A DNA stretch of 64,000 bases. Source: JAWKSY01 sp041402125 (GTDB lineage Bacteria; Planctomycetota; GCA-002687715; DRQF01). Shown in pieces: positions 33,877 through 44,444 of this stretch; position 1 is the first letter of the stretch, and each line of letters begins with the position of its first letter. The stretch spans positions 124,001 through 188,000 of the forward strand of contig JAWKSY010000005.1 of NCBI GenBank assembly GCA_041402125.1, read 5' to 3'. Below the pieces are notes generated by a model. That model worked only from the letters and a program-made list of their open reading frames with translations. It was not told where the DNA came from and did no database searches. The position numbers and the translations under genes were made by a program.

Positions 33877-34881
33877 ATGTCACGCATCCACGCTCGGACC
33901 CTGGTCGCGCTCGTGTCCCTCGTCGCGCTCGGCGCCTGCGGCGACGACGCCCCCGAGGAGAGCGGCGGCAGCCTCGAGACCTACGAGACGCGGGAGTCGA
34001 AGACGCTCAAGGAGGAGGGCAGCCCCCTCAGCGACGCGGAGAAGACGCGCCGCGAGGAGCAGAAGCGCGCCGAGCGCGAGACCTTCGAACAGACGAAGGA
34101 GGCCCAGCGCGCGAAGTCCGAGCTCGCCAAGGCCGAGGACGACTTCGACCGGGCCGAGATCGTGGCCAAGATCGCGAGGCTCGGCGTGAAGGGGGAGCCG
34201 CTGCTGCCCGACCTCGAGGCGCTGCTGACCTCCGAGGACGAGACGCTCCGCGCCCAGGTCTACCGCGCGATCGCCGCGATCCAGGGGACGAAGAGCTCGG
34301 GCATCCTGCGCCGTTCCTTCGAGGACGACAGCGACTCCGTCCGGGCCGCGGGCCTGGTCGCGTGGAAGAAGGCCGGAATCACGGACCTCGAGCCCGCCTG
34401 GCGGATGCTCGACCCGCTCCAGGCCTCCGACGTCCAGCTCGCCGCGCTCGATCTCGTGCTCTCCGCCGAGAGCCTGGAGGGGACGCGCGATCGACTCGCC
34501 CTCCTCCTGCCCCAGATGGATCCGGCGGCCGCCCGCCGCGGGATGAAGGACCTGGCCGAGCACGCGGACGAGATCTCGGATCCGCGCGGCTTCGGGATGG
34601 CCATGCTCGACCACCACGACGAGGTCACCCGCGTCCAGGCGATCAAGTTCCTCGGTTCGCGGAACGACAAGCCGGTCACGGTCGCCGACAAGCTCGTCCG
34701 GTGCCTGGGCGACGACCCCGACGAGCAGGTGCGCGCCGAGGCCCACCGTCTGCTCATGGCCTGGGTCGGGACCGAGAGCCCGCCCACCTACGACCCGGCC
34801 GCCGAGGACGGCGTCCTGATGGAGGCCGCGGCCGCCTGGCGGACCTGGTTCGAGGACAATCGGGCGAAGTTCGACGCCTGA
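33877..34881 (+). CDS. HEAT-repeat lipoprotein
   Basis: A 334-aa lipoprotein precursor: the signal peptide MSRIHARTLVALVSLVALGAC ends in a lipobox (LGAC, Cys about 21). A long charged, probably coiled-coil segment follows (about 45-95; KTRREEQKRAERETFEQTKE). HEAT-type repeats fill the rest (RAEIVAKIARLGVKGEPLLPDLEALL, DSVRAAGLVAWKKAG, VTRVQAIKFLGSRND, EQVRAEAHRLLMAWVG). The end, AWRTWFEDNRAKFDA, parallels the HEAT protein at 1183. A TATCCT -10-like element is at 33818-33823. It is divergent from hutI. Periplasmic scaffold role inferred. Confidence 0.8.
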   Translation: MSRIHARTLVALVSLVALGACGDDAPEESGGSLETYETRESKTLKEEGSPLSDAEKTRREEQKRAERETFEQTKEAQRAKSELAKAEDDFDRAEIVAKIARLGVKGEPLLPDLEALLTSEDETLRAQVYRAIAAIQGTKSSGILRRSFEDDSDSVRAAGLVAWKKAGITDLEPAWRMLDPLQASDVQLAALDLVLSAESLEGTRDRLALLLPQMDPAAARRGMKDLAEHADEISDPRGFGMAMLDHHDEVTRVQAIKFLGSRNDKPVTVADKLVRCLGDDPDEQVRAEAHRLLMAWVGTESPPTYDPAAEDGVLMEAAAAWRTWFEDNRAKFDA

Positions 34882-35105
34882 TCGGTCGCGCCCGGCGCTC
34901 CTAAAATCCTGACGCACAAGAGCTTGCCGCCAGTGGCCCCGCGGCGCCGCCGAGCGGGATCCACCGCGCGAGCCTCCGGTCGCCGGCCTCCGCCGGCCGA
35001 AGAAGGAGGGCGGGGAGCGAGCGTCGCCGGCCTCCCGGTTTGGCCTCCCGGCCGGCCCGGCGGCGACGTATCATCCCCTTGGTGACCGGGCCGCGCCCCG
35101 TCGCG

Positions 35106-35127
35106 GACGCTCCGACGCCGGAGCGTC
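35106..35127 (+). promoter_or_regulatory. Leader hairpin before the CorC-like gene
   Basis: GACGCTCCG and its complement CGGAGCGTC form a perfect 9-bp stem with a 4-nt loop, about 45 nt before the TTG start. It is in the probable 5' leader (TAAAAT at 34902 or TATCAT at 35069 could be the -10). Role unknown. Confidence 0.4.
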
Positions 35128-35170
35128 GCGAGGAGGCCGCGGCGGACGGAAGCGGAGGTGATCGAGTCTC

Positions 35171-36439
35171 TTGGACGAACCCATAGCCCTGGCGACGACC
35201 CTGATCTCGGGTGGCCTCCTCGCCCTATCCATCGCGGCTGACTCCGCCCTCCAGCACTACAGCCACAGCCGTCTCGACAAGCTCCTCGGCGACCCGGGTC
35301 GCCTGCAGGCGGTCTCGCAGCGCCTCAAGAACTTCGACGCGATGGTCCTGTCCATCTGCCTGCTCGAGGCGCTGCTGTCGCTCGTCTTCCTCGGCGCGCT
35401 GCTGGAGTACCGGCTGAAGCTCGAGGATGCCTCGCGGGTCACCACGCTCCTCCTCGCCACGGGCGTCTACGTCATCCTCCTCCAGGGGATCCTGCGCGCG
35501 GTCGTGACGCGCGCCGCGGAGCGGGTGCTCCTGCTCCTCCTCCCCTTCGTCGAGGTGGCGGACAAGGTCGTCGCCGTCATCCGCGCCCCGATCGATCTCG
35601 TCGGCTTCGTCATCGGACGCAGCATCGGCGCCGAGGACGCGGCCAACGAGAAGGCCGAGGCCCTGAGCGAGGTGCTCGACGCCGTCGCGGAGGGCGAGGC
35701 CGACGGTCACATCGAGGAGACCGCGGCCGACTTCATCGAGAACATCATGGAGTACAAGGACCGCGTCGTCCGCGAGGTCATGACCCCGCGCACCTCGATG
35801 GTCTGCGTGCCCCAGGACGCGAAGGTCGAGGACGTCCTCTCCCTCGTCGCCGAGCACGGATACTCGAAGATCCCGGTCTACGGCGACAACCGCGACGACA
35901 TCGTCGGCGTGGTCTTCCTGAAGGACGTCGTGCGCCGCGGCAAGGGGAAGCCCCGTCCGGAGGCCTGCGCGAAGGATCTCGCGCGCCGGGCCTTCTTCGT
36001 GCCGGAATCGAAGAAGGTCAGTGATCTCCTCCGCGAGTTCCAGCAGCAGAAGAGCCAGATCGCGATCGTGCTGGACGAGTTCGGCGGGACCTCGGGCCTG
36101 GTGACGGTCGAGGACATCGTCGAGGAGATCGTCGGCGAGCTCGAGGACGAGTTCGACGCCGCGGGCGGCGAGCCGGAGATCCGGCGCCTCGACGACCAGA
36201 ACTTCGAGATCGACGCGAAGACGACGATCGAGACCCTGAACGAGATCCTCCCCATCACGATCCCCGAGGACGGCGACTACGAGACCGTCGGCGGCTTTCT
36301 GTCCGCGCGGCTCGGCAAGGTCCCGGAAACGGGGGAGCAGTACGAGATGGACGGGGTCGAGTTCGTGATCACCGCCGCCGACGAGCGGCGCGTCGAGCGC
36401 GTCAAGATCACGACGCTCTCCGAGCCGCCGCCCGCCTGA
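35171..36439 (+). CDS. CNNM/CorC-HlyC family CBS-domain protein
   Basis: A 422-aa membrane protein of the CorC/HlyC (CNNM, DUF21) family linked to Mg2+/Co2+ efflux. The N-terminal part has hydrophobic spans (about 3-25, 55-80, 90-115 and 120-150). A tandem CBS pair follows at about 195-330 (VREVMTPRTSMVCVP, HGYSKIPVYGDNRDDIVGVV, IAIVLDEFGGTSGLVTVEDI) and a CorC_HlyC C-terminal domain at about 340-415 (ETVGGFLSARLGKVPETGE). Translation starts at TTG 35171: an unusually perfect Shine-Dalgarno, GGAGGTGATC, lies 7 nt upstream, which decides the start. It ends two bases before recO. Confidence 0.88.
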   Translation: MDEPIALATTLISGGLLALSIAADSALQHYSHSRLDKLLGDPGRLQAVSQRLKNFDAMVLSICLLEALLSLVFLGALLEYRLKLEDASRVTTLLLATGVYVILLQGILRAVVTRAAERVLLLLLPFVEVADKVVAVIRAPIDLVGFVIGRSIGAEDAANEKAEALSEVLDAVAEGEADGHIEETAADFIENIMEYKDRVVREVMTPRTSMVCVPQDAKVEDVLSLVAEHGYSKIPVYGDNRDDIVGVVFLKDVVRRGKGKPRPEACAKDLARRAFFVPESKKVSDLLREFQQQKSQIAIVLDEFGGTSGLVTVEDIVEEIVGELEDEFDAAGGEPEIRRLDDQNFEIDAKTTIETLNEILPITIPEDGDYETVGGFLSARLGKVPETGEQYEMDGVEFVITAADERRVERVKITTLSEPPPA

Positions 36440-36440
36440 C

Positions 36441-37223
36441 ATGGAGTACGCGACCGAGGGGATCGTGCTCGCGCGCTACGACTGGAGCGAGTCCAGCCAG
36501 ATCCTCCACGCGCTCACGCCCGATCGCGGCCGCGTCTCCCTCCTCGCGCGCGGCATCAAGAAGCCGAATCCCTCGCTGAAGGGGCCGGCCGATCTCTTCC
36601 ACCGGGCGCGCCTCGTCTTCCGGCTGCGCCCCGACGCCGAGCTCGCCCTCCTGTCGCGCTACGAACCCGTCACCGGGCACCCCGGCCTCCGGGAGTCGCT
36701 GGAGCGCCTCTACGCGGCCTTCTACCTCACCGAGCTGGTGCATCGGATGCAGCGGGAACTCGACCCGGCGCCCGACGCGTACCGGATCCTCGCCCGGGCC
36801 CTCTTCTCGCTCGAAGAGGCGGGCCCCGGGGCCGCCGTCGGCATCGCCGCCGCCGCCGAGCTCGGCCTCCTCGACGCGGCCGGCTTCGGCCTCCGGACGG
36901 GGGAGGGGGAAGGGCCCGACCTGGTGTTCCACGCGGGAAGCGGCGGCTGGGTGTCTCGCGACGAGGCCCCGCGGGACGGCGCCGCCCGCGAGGTCGCCCC
37001 CGGCACGCGCGCCGTCGTCCGCGCCCTCGCCGCGGCCGGACCCGGGGGCGCGGCCCGCATCCGCCTCTCGGCGGGACAGCGCGAGGAGATCCTCGGCCTG
37101 CTCGCGCGCCTCCACCGCGAGGTCCTCGATCGCCCCCTCGCGAGCGAGCCCTTCCTCCGCGACGTCCGCCACGGGCGGGGCTGGCCGCGCCGTCCGGGCC
37201 CCGCCGCGGCGCGCCGCGGTTGA
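36441..37223 (+). CDS. recO: DNA repair protein RecO
   Basis: A recombination mediator of the RecFOR pathway. The 260-aa protein has the OB-fold opening ATEGIVLARYDWSESSQILHALTPDRGRVSLLARG and the helical middle YAAFYLTELVHRM. The zinc-finger cysteines found in many RecO proteins are absent; the whole protein has no cysteine, so it belongs to the zinc-less type. The basic, Pro/Arg/Ala-rich tail (RHGRGWPRRPGPAAARRG) extends past the usual domain. ATG 36441 is one base after the preceding stop codon, so it is in the same operon as the CorC-like gene. The stop codon overlaps the -35 box of the bamD promoter. Confidence 0.88.
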   Translation: MEYATEGIVLARYDWSESSQILHALTPDRGRVSLLARGIKKPNPSLKGPADLFHRARLVFRLRPDAELALLSRYEPVTGHPGLRESLERLYAAFYLTELVHRMQRELDPAPDAYRILARALFSLEEAGPGAAVGIAAAAELGLLDAAGFGLRTGEGEGPDLVFHAGSGGWVSRDEAPRDGAAREVAPGTRAVVRALAAAGPGGAARIRLSAGQREEILGLLARLHREVLDRPLASEPFLRDVRHGRGWPRRPGPAAARRG

Positions 37224-37248
37224 CGACGACCCCCCTCCCTCGTACCAT
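37220..37248 (+). promoter_or_regulatory. bamD-lptE operon promoter
   Basis: TTGACG (37220-37225), exact 17-bp spacer, TACCAT (37243-37248). It begins inside the recO stop codon and predicts a leader of about 105 nt before bamD. The -35 matches 5 of 6 and the -10 4 of 6 consensus bases. Confidence 0.6.
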
Positions 37249-37361
37249 GCCCCGCGAAAAGGACCGTAAATCTTCGCGACGGCGACACTTAACCCTCATG
37301 GCCGGTCTCTCGGGCGGGCCTTCCGACGCCGCGGGATGACGAGGACGGAGCGGGGAGCGAG

Positions 37362-38432
37362 ATGAGAGCTTCGAGATCGGTCGTCCTCGTGGCGGTCCTC
37401 GCCGTCGTGTTCGGCGGATGCAGCGGCTTTGGGCGCAAGTTCAACCGCATCCTCCCCGAGTTCCTCCGGAGCGACCCGGGCGCCGACGAGGTCGAGCGTT
37501 ACCAGACGCGCGTTCGCGTCCTGAACCGCACCGAGGAGGAGGCCCGGATCGCCCGGGCCGCCTACGACGAGGGCCGCGCCTCCTACGAGGCGGAGGATTG
37601 GGGCGCGGCCTGGCCGGCCTTCGAGTCCTACCTCAAGGACTACCCCGACACGCCCGAGGACAAGGAGGCGCGCCTCATGCTCGCGCGCGCCTACCGGGCC
37701 GACGACGAGCCCGCCCTCGCGGCGAAGGCGATCTCCGAGTTCATCGACCGCTACCCGATCTCGACCTACAACGACGAGATCGAGACGCTCGCCTTCGAAC
37801 TCGCCTCGGAGATGGTGGCCGGCGACCACAACGGCCTCCTCTACAGCGAGGAGGACACCGGCATCCAGCTCTTCGAGAAGCTCGTGCTGGCCTTCCCCAA
37901 CGGCCTCCACGCGCCGACCTCCCACTGGCGCGTCGCGAACTACTACTTCGACGAGGAGCGCTTCCTCGAGGCCGAGGCGACCTACGCCAAGATCGTCGAG
38001 AACTACCCCGACTCCGAGTGGGCCGCGCGGTCGCAGTTCAACCGCGGACTCTCGCTCTTCCGCGGCATCAAGGGCGTCGACTACGACGAGCAGACGATGA
38101 CCGGCTGCGAGAGGGAGTTCCGCAACTACCTCGCGAAGTACACCGAGGGCGACCGGCGCGCCGAGGCGCAGGATTACATCGCCCGGGTGCGCGAGATCCT
38201 CTGCGAGAAGCAGATCGCGCTGGCCGACTGGTACCGCAGCCAGGATCTCCCCCGCGGCGCCCGCTTCTACTACGTCCGGGCGGGACGCCTCTACCCGGAG
38301 ACCGCCGCCGCGGCCGTCCTCGAGGAGCGGCTCGCCTCGCTTCCCGACACGCCGCTCGAGGAGTCCGACGGACCCGGGCCGGCCCCGGAGGACGCGCTTC
38401 CCGCGCCGCCTCCCCCGGGAGCCGGACCGTGA
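37362..38432 (+). CDS. bamD: BamD-like outer membrane assembly lipoprotein
   Basis: A 356-aa lipoprotein (MRASRSVVLVAVLAVVFGGC, lipobox FGGC) with TPR repeats in the BamD/YfiO arrangement: YDEGRASYEAEDWGAAWPAFESYL, LMLARAYRADDEPALAAKAISEFIDRYP, WRVANYYFDEERFLEAEATYAKIVENYPDSEWA, and a final AQDYIARVREILCEKQIALADWYRSQ segment that matches the BamD C-terminal repeats. It is expected to assist beta-barrel insertion at the outer membrane. A Pro/Glu-rich tail is extra. Its stop overlaps the lptE GTG as GTGA, so bamD and lptE are co-translated. Confidence 0.85.
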   Translation: MRASRSVVLVAVLAVVFGGCSGFGRKFNRILPEFLRSDPGADEVERYQTRVRVLNRTEEEARIARAAYDEGRASYEAEDWGAAWPAFESYLKDYPDTPEDKEARLMLARAYRADDEPALAAKAISEFIDRYPISTYNDEIETLAFELASEMVAGDHNGLLYSEEDTGIQLFEKLVLAFPNGLHAPTSHWRVANYYFDEERFLEAEATYAKIVENYPDSEWAARSQFNRGLSLFRGIKGVDYDEQTMTGCEREFRNYLAKYTEGDRRAEAQDYIARVREILCEKQIALADWYRSQDLPRGARFYYVRAGRLYPETAAAAVLEERLASLPDTPLEESDGPGPAPEDALPAPPPPGAGP

Positions 38433-38971
38433 TCGGGGCCTCCCGGATCGCGCCCGTCCTCGCGCTCGCGCTCGCGCTGGCCGCGACCGGATGCGGCTAC
38501 TCGACCGAATCGCTCATGCCGGCCGGCGTGGACCGGATGGCGGTCGACGTCTTCGAGAACGACACCTTCTACCGGGAGATCGAGTTCGGGCTCACGCGGG
38601 AGCTCACCGGCGAACTCCGGCAGCGCACCCGCGTGGCGGTGGTCACCCGCTCGCACGCCGACGCCGTGCTGACCGGGCGGATCACTTCCGTCGGGCGCCC
38701 GACGCTGGTGACCTCGCCGCGCGACCTCGTCTCCGAGCAGGGCGTGATCCTCACGGCGCGGGTGAGCCTCACCGACCCGCGCGACGGGCGCGAGATCGCG
38801 GGCTTCATCGTCCGGAACCGGGCGGAGTTCGTCGTCGAGCGGGGCGAGACCCTGGAGTCGGCCTTCGCCGAGGCGAGCCGTGATCTCGCGGAGCAGATCG
38901 TCGACCGCCTCGAAGACGCGAGTTTCCGGCGGCAGCTCGACGCCCTCCGGACCGGCCGCGGCGACGGCTGA
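38429..38971 (+). CDS. lptE: LPS-assembly lipoprotein LptE-like
   Basis: A 180-aa lipoprotein whose signal ends ALALAATGCGYS, a lipobox followed by the GY typical of LptE. The mature domain has the usual pattern of this family: IAVxxFEN-type MAVDVFENDTFYREIEFGLTRELTGELRQRT, ADAVLTGRITSVGRPTL, and the C-terminal helix ASRDLAEQIVDRLEDA. LptE plugs the LptD barrel during LPS export. GTG 38429 overlaps the bamD stop as GTGA. Together with lpxA it implies an LPS-bearing outer membrane. Confidence 0.82.
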   Translation: MIGASRIAPVLALALALAATGCGYSTESLMPAGVDRMAVDVFENDTFYREIEFGLTRELTGELRQRTRVAVVTRSHADAVLTGRITSVGRPTLVTSPRDLVSEQGVILTARVSLTDPRDGREIAGFIVRNRAEFVVERGETLESAFAEASRDLAEQIVDRLEDASFRRQLDALRTGRGDG

Positions 38972-39138
38972 CGGGGCCCGGCGGACGCGGAGGGATCCCG
39001 CCCCCGACTTTTGCCCCACGCACGGGTCTCGGACCGGTACTTATGTCAGATTGAGGGCCCGCGGACGCGGCTTCGAGCCGTCCGCGTGCCGATGAATTCG
39101 AGGGCCCGTCCGCGACCGGAGGGCCACGGGAGGACGGA

Positions 39139-41543
<2,405 letters not shown>

Positions 41544-41547
<4 letters not shown>

Positions 41548-42404
41548 CCCGGCGCGGGTCGCTCGACGATTTCACGCGGGTCGAGGGACCGACCCGGGTG
41601 GTGGGGATCCTCAACGTCACGCCCGACTCCTTCTCCGACGGCGGCGTCCACCCGGACGTCGCGAGCGCGGTGGACGCCGCGCTCCGCATGGAGGAGGCGG
41701 GGGCGGCGGTGATCGACGTCGGCGCGGTCTCGACCCGACCGGGTTCCGAGGCCGTCGACCTCGAGGAGGAACGGCGCCGGCTCATGCCCGTGATCGAGGC
41801 GCTCGCCCCGCGTCTCGAGGTGCCGATCAGCGTGGACACCTTCCGCGCCGCGATCTTCCGGGAGGCCTTCGAGGCCGGCGCGGCGATCCTCAACGACGTC
41901 ACCGCCCTCGGCGAGGGCGAGGCGATGTTCGAGGTCCTGCGGCGGACGGGCGCGCCCGCGATCCTGATGCACATGCGCGGTCGCCCGAGCTCGATGCAGG
42001 ATGACCCGCGCTACGACGACGTGACGGCCGAGGTCGCCGCCTTCTTCGCCGAGCGGCTCGACCGCGCGGAGGCGGCCGGCCTGCCGCGCGATCGTTTCGT
42101 GCTCGATCCCGGGCTCGGCTTCGGCAAGACGGTGGAGCACAACCTCGCGCTGCTCGCGCGGAGCGACGAGCTCGCGGCGCTCGGGCGGCCGCTGCTCTAC
42201 GGCGCGTCGCGCAAGAGCTTTCTCGGGAAGATCCTTGATCGCCTCGATCCGCGCGAGAGAGAATGGGGCACCGCCGCCACGACCGCGCACCTCGCCGGTG
42301 CGCGCGTGCGATACGTGAGGGTGCACGACGTCGCGGCCGCGGTGGACGTCATCAGAGTGATCGACCGCATCGGCGATTTCCGCACGGGAACCGTTCCATC
42401 GTGA
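41544..42404 (+). CDS. folP: Dihydropteroate synthase
   Basis: Joins p-aminobenzoate to 6-hydroxymethyl-dihydropterin diphosphate in folate synthesis. The 286-aa TIM barrel shows both signature motifs, VVGILNVTPDSFSDGG near the N-terminus and the GAAVIDVGAVSTRPGSE segment, then PISVDTFR, ILNDVTALG, FVLDPGLGFGKTVEHN and LLYGASRKSFLG. TTG 41544 is taken as the start because it overlaps the ftsH stop (TTGA) and no ATG or GTG is better placed. It is followed by cdaA with a GTGA overlap, so ftsH-folP-cdaA-cdaR form a coupled run. Confidence 0.94.
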
Positions 42405-43327
42405 GTTTCTCCTGGAGCACAGCCTTCGAGATCGGACTGCTGGCCGTCGTCTACTACGGCTTCATCCGACACCTCCAGAAGACCCGGGGCGGCGGCCTTC
42501 TCGCGGGCTTCATCATCGTCCTGCTCATGGCGGTCGGCGTCTTCGCCTCGCTGCTGCGCTCCTTCGACCTCCCGCACCTGGAATGGATCGCGAACGCGGC
42601 GCTCCCCGCGCTCTCGATCGCGCTCCTGATCATCTTCCAGCCCGAGCTGCGACTCGCGATCTCCCGCATCGGGAACATGGGCGCGCTCCGGGCCATGCGC
42701 CGCTTTTTCGGCTCGAGCCTGCCGCGCCAGCAGGAGCGCGTCGTGGAGGCCCTCGTCGGGGCCTGCGAGCGGATGGCCCAGAACCGGATCGGCGCCCTGA
42801 TCGCCGTCCAGCGTCGCGAGGGCATCGAGGGTTTCGCCCAGGGCGGCAGCCGGCTCGACGCGGACGTGACCTCCCGGCTCCTCGAGACGATCTTCTACCC
42901 CGGGACCGCCCTCCACGACGGCGCGGCCTTCGTCATCGACGGCCGTCTGCGCTACGCGGGCTGCAAGGTCGAGGTCTCCTCGAGCAACGCCCAGATCCGC
43001 CAGTACCGGCTCGGCACCCGGCACTCGGCCGCGCTCGGACTCTCCGAGGAGTCGGACGCCCTCGTGATCGTCGTCTCCGAGGAGCGCGGCGTGATCTCGA
43101 TCGCCAAGCACGGCACGCTCCGGATCGGGGTCTCGCCGGACGACCTGCGCCAGATCCTCCTCAAGGGCATCGAGCAGCAGCTCGTCGAGAGCGCCGAACG
43201 GCGCACGACGGCCGATCTCGAGTCCGGTCTGCAGGAGACGCGGTCGATGGAGCTCGCCGAGGAGGCCCTCGCCGCCTCGGTGGAGGGCAACGGCGGCTCC
43301 GAGGGCACCGGGGAGGACCGGCCGTGA
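42401..43327 (+). CDS. cdaA: Diadenylate cyclase CdaA
   Basis: Makes c-di-AMP from two ATP. The 308-aa protein has about three N-terminal membrane spans (within residues 8-85), then the DAC domain with ALHDGAAFVIDG (DGA about 173-175) and GTRHSAALGLSEESDALVIVVSEE. The second motif reads RHSAA where CdaA and DisA proteins usually have RHRAA. A charged C-terminal tail of about 60 residues follows. GTG 42401 is in a GTGA overlap with folP, and the stop overlaps cdaR the same way. The order cdaA-cdaR-glmM is the classic c-di-AMP module that ties the messenger to cell-wall precursor supply. Confidence 0.93.
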   Translation: MSFSWSTAFEIGLLAVVYYGFIRHLQKTRGGGLLAGFIIVLLMAVGVFASLLRSFDLPHLEWIANAALPALSIALLIIFQPELRLAISRIGNMGALRAMRRFFGSSLPRQQERVVEALVGACERMAQNRIGALIAVQRREGIEGFAQGGSRLDADVTSRLLETIFYPGTALHDGAAFVIDGRLRYAGCKVEVSSSNAQIRQYRLGTRHSAALGLSEESDALVIVVSEERGVISIAKHGTLRIGVSPDDLRQILLKGIEQQLVESAERRTTADLESGLQETRSMELAEEALAASVEGNGGSEGTGEDRP

Positions 43328-44442
43328 CCGCCTTCCTCAAGGGCCTCGTGACCCGTCACCTCCTCGCGAAGTTCTTCGCGCTGATCTTCGCCGTGGTCAC
43401 GGTCTACCTCGTGAACCGCGAGCTCGAGGCCGAGTGGTACGACCAGCTCATCCCCGTCGTTCCGGCGCGGGACGCGGGGCAGATGATCGACAACGGCCAG
43501 CCCTTCATCTCGCTGAGCAACGACCCCGACGTCTACGTCACCGAGCGGATCGAGTCCGTCCGCCTGCGCATCACCGGCTCGGCCAAGGATCGCGATCTCT
43601 TCCGGACCCGTCCGATGATCGAGCTCCGGGCCCGCTCGGAGTGGGTGGACCAGAACGACGACGCGGGCGACCACGGGCTCGTGGACTCGGACTTCCGCAT
43701 CCCGATGAACCTCCCCAGCGTCAAGGTCGAGATCACCGAGAAGAAGCGCGTGAAGGTCGACCGGATCGTGAGCCGCGACGACGCCCTGGCCTCGTTGAAG
43801 CCGCCGGAGCGCATCGCGGGCGGCAAGGTCTTCGATCCCGACACGACCCGATTCGAGCCGGCCGTCATCCACGTCGAGGGACCCGCGTCCTGGATCCGGC
43901 GCCTCGCGACGCGGAGCGCGCCGACCGGAGAGTCGCTCGAATTCGAGCTGGCCGCCTCGGGCCAGGCCTACCAGGCCGGGCCGACCTACGACGCGAAGCT
44001 CGCCCGGCGCTGGCAGGAGCGCGGCATCCGCATCCTGGGCCCGCCGGTGAAGGTCGTCCTCGGCGCCCGCGCGGAGGAGCGCGACCGCATCGAGTTCCCG
44101 AACTTCGAGGTGCGCTGGCGGCTGCGCAAGAAGGACCTCGACGTCATCGCGCGCGGCGAGCTCGAGCTCAGTCCCGACGTGGCGATGGAGTGCACCCTCG
44201 TGGTCGAGGGGCCGCGGAGCACGGTCGAGCCCTGGAAGACGGCCGATCGTCGCCGCGAGCTGGCCAACCGGCTCGCCGCGGTCGTCGACCCGACCCGCCA
44301 CATCGACGAGCTCCTCCCGGGCAACGAGACCGGGCCCAGCCTGCCGATCATCGTCGACGGGGTCCCGGACGGCCTGGAGGTCCGCCTCGCCGACGCCAAG
44401 GCCTTGACCTGCCGCATGAAGCGACTCAAGAAGGGCGACTGA
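43324..44442 (+). CDS. cdaR: YbbR-like regulator CdaR
   Basis: A 372-aa protein with a single N-terminal membrane span (AKFFALIFAVVTVYLVN, about 14-32) and an extracytoplasmic part containing divergent YbbR-type beta repeats. The assignment rests mainly on position and topology: it lies between cdaA and glmM, as CdaR does in Firmicutes, where it modulates CdaA. Visible segments include VRLRITGSAKDRDLF, KVEITEKKRVKVDRI and VIHVEGPASWIRRL. GTG 43324 overlaps the cdaA stop (GTGA). The sequence is more diverged than canonical CdaR. Confidence 0.75.
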   Translation: MTAFLKGLVTRHLLAKFFALIFAVVTVYLVNRELEAEWYDQLIPVVPARDAGQMIDNGQPFISLSNDPDVYVTERIESVRLRITGSAKDRDLFRTRPMIELRARSEWVDQNDDAGDHGLVDSDFRIPMNLPSVKVEITEKKRVKVDRIVSRDDALASLKPPERIAGGKVFDPDTTRFEPAVIHVEGPASWIRRLATRSAPTGESLEFELAASGQAYQAGPTYDAKLARRWQERGIRILGPPVKVVLGARAEERDRIEFPNFEVRWRLRKKDLDVIARGELELSPDVAMECTLVVEGPRSTVEPWKTADRRRELANRLAAVVDPTRHIDELLPGNETGPSLPIIVDGVPDGLEVRLADAKALTCRMKRLKKGD

Positions 44443-44444
44443 GA

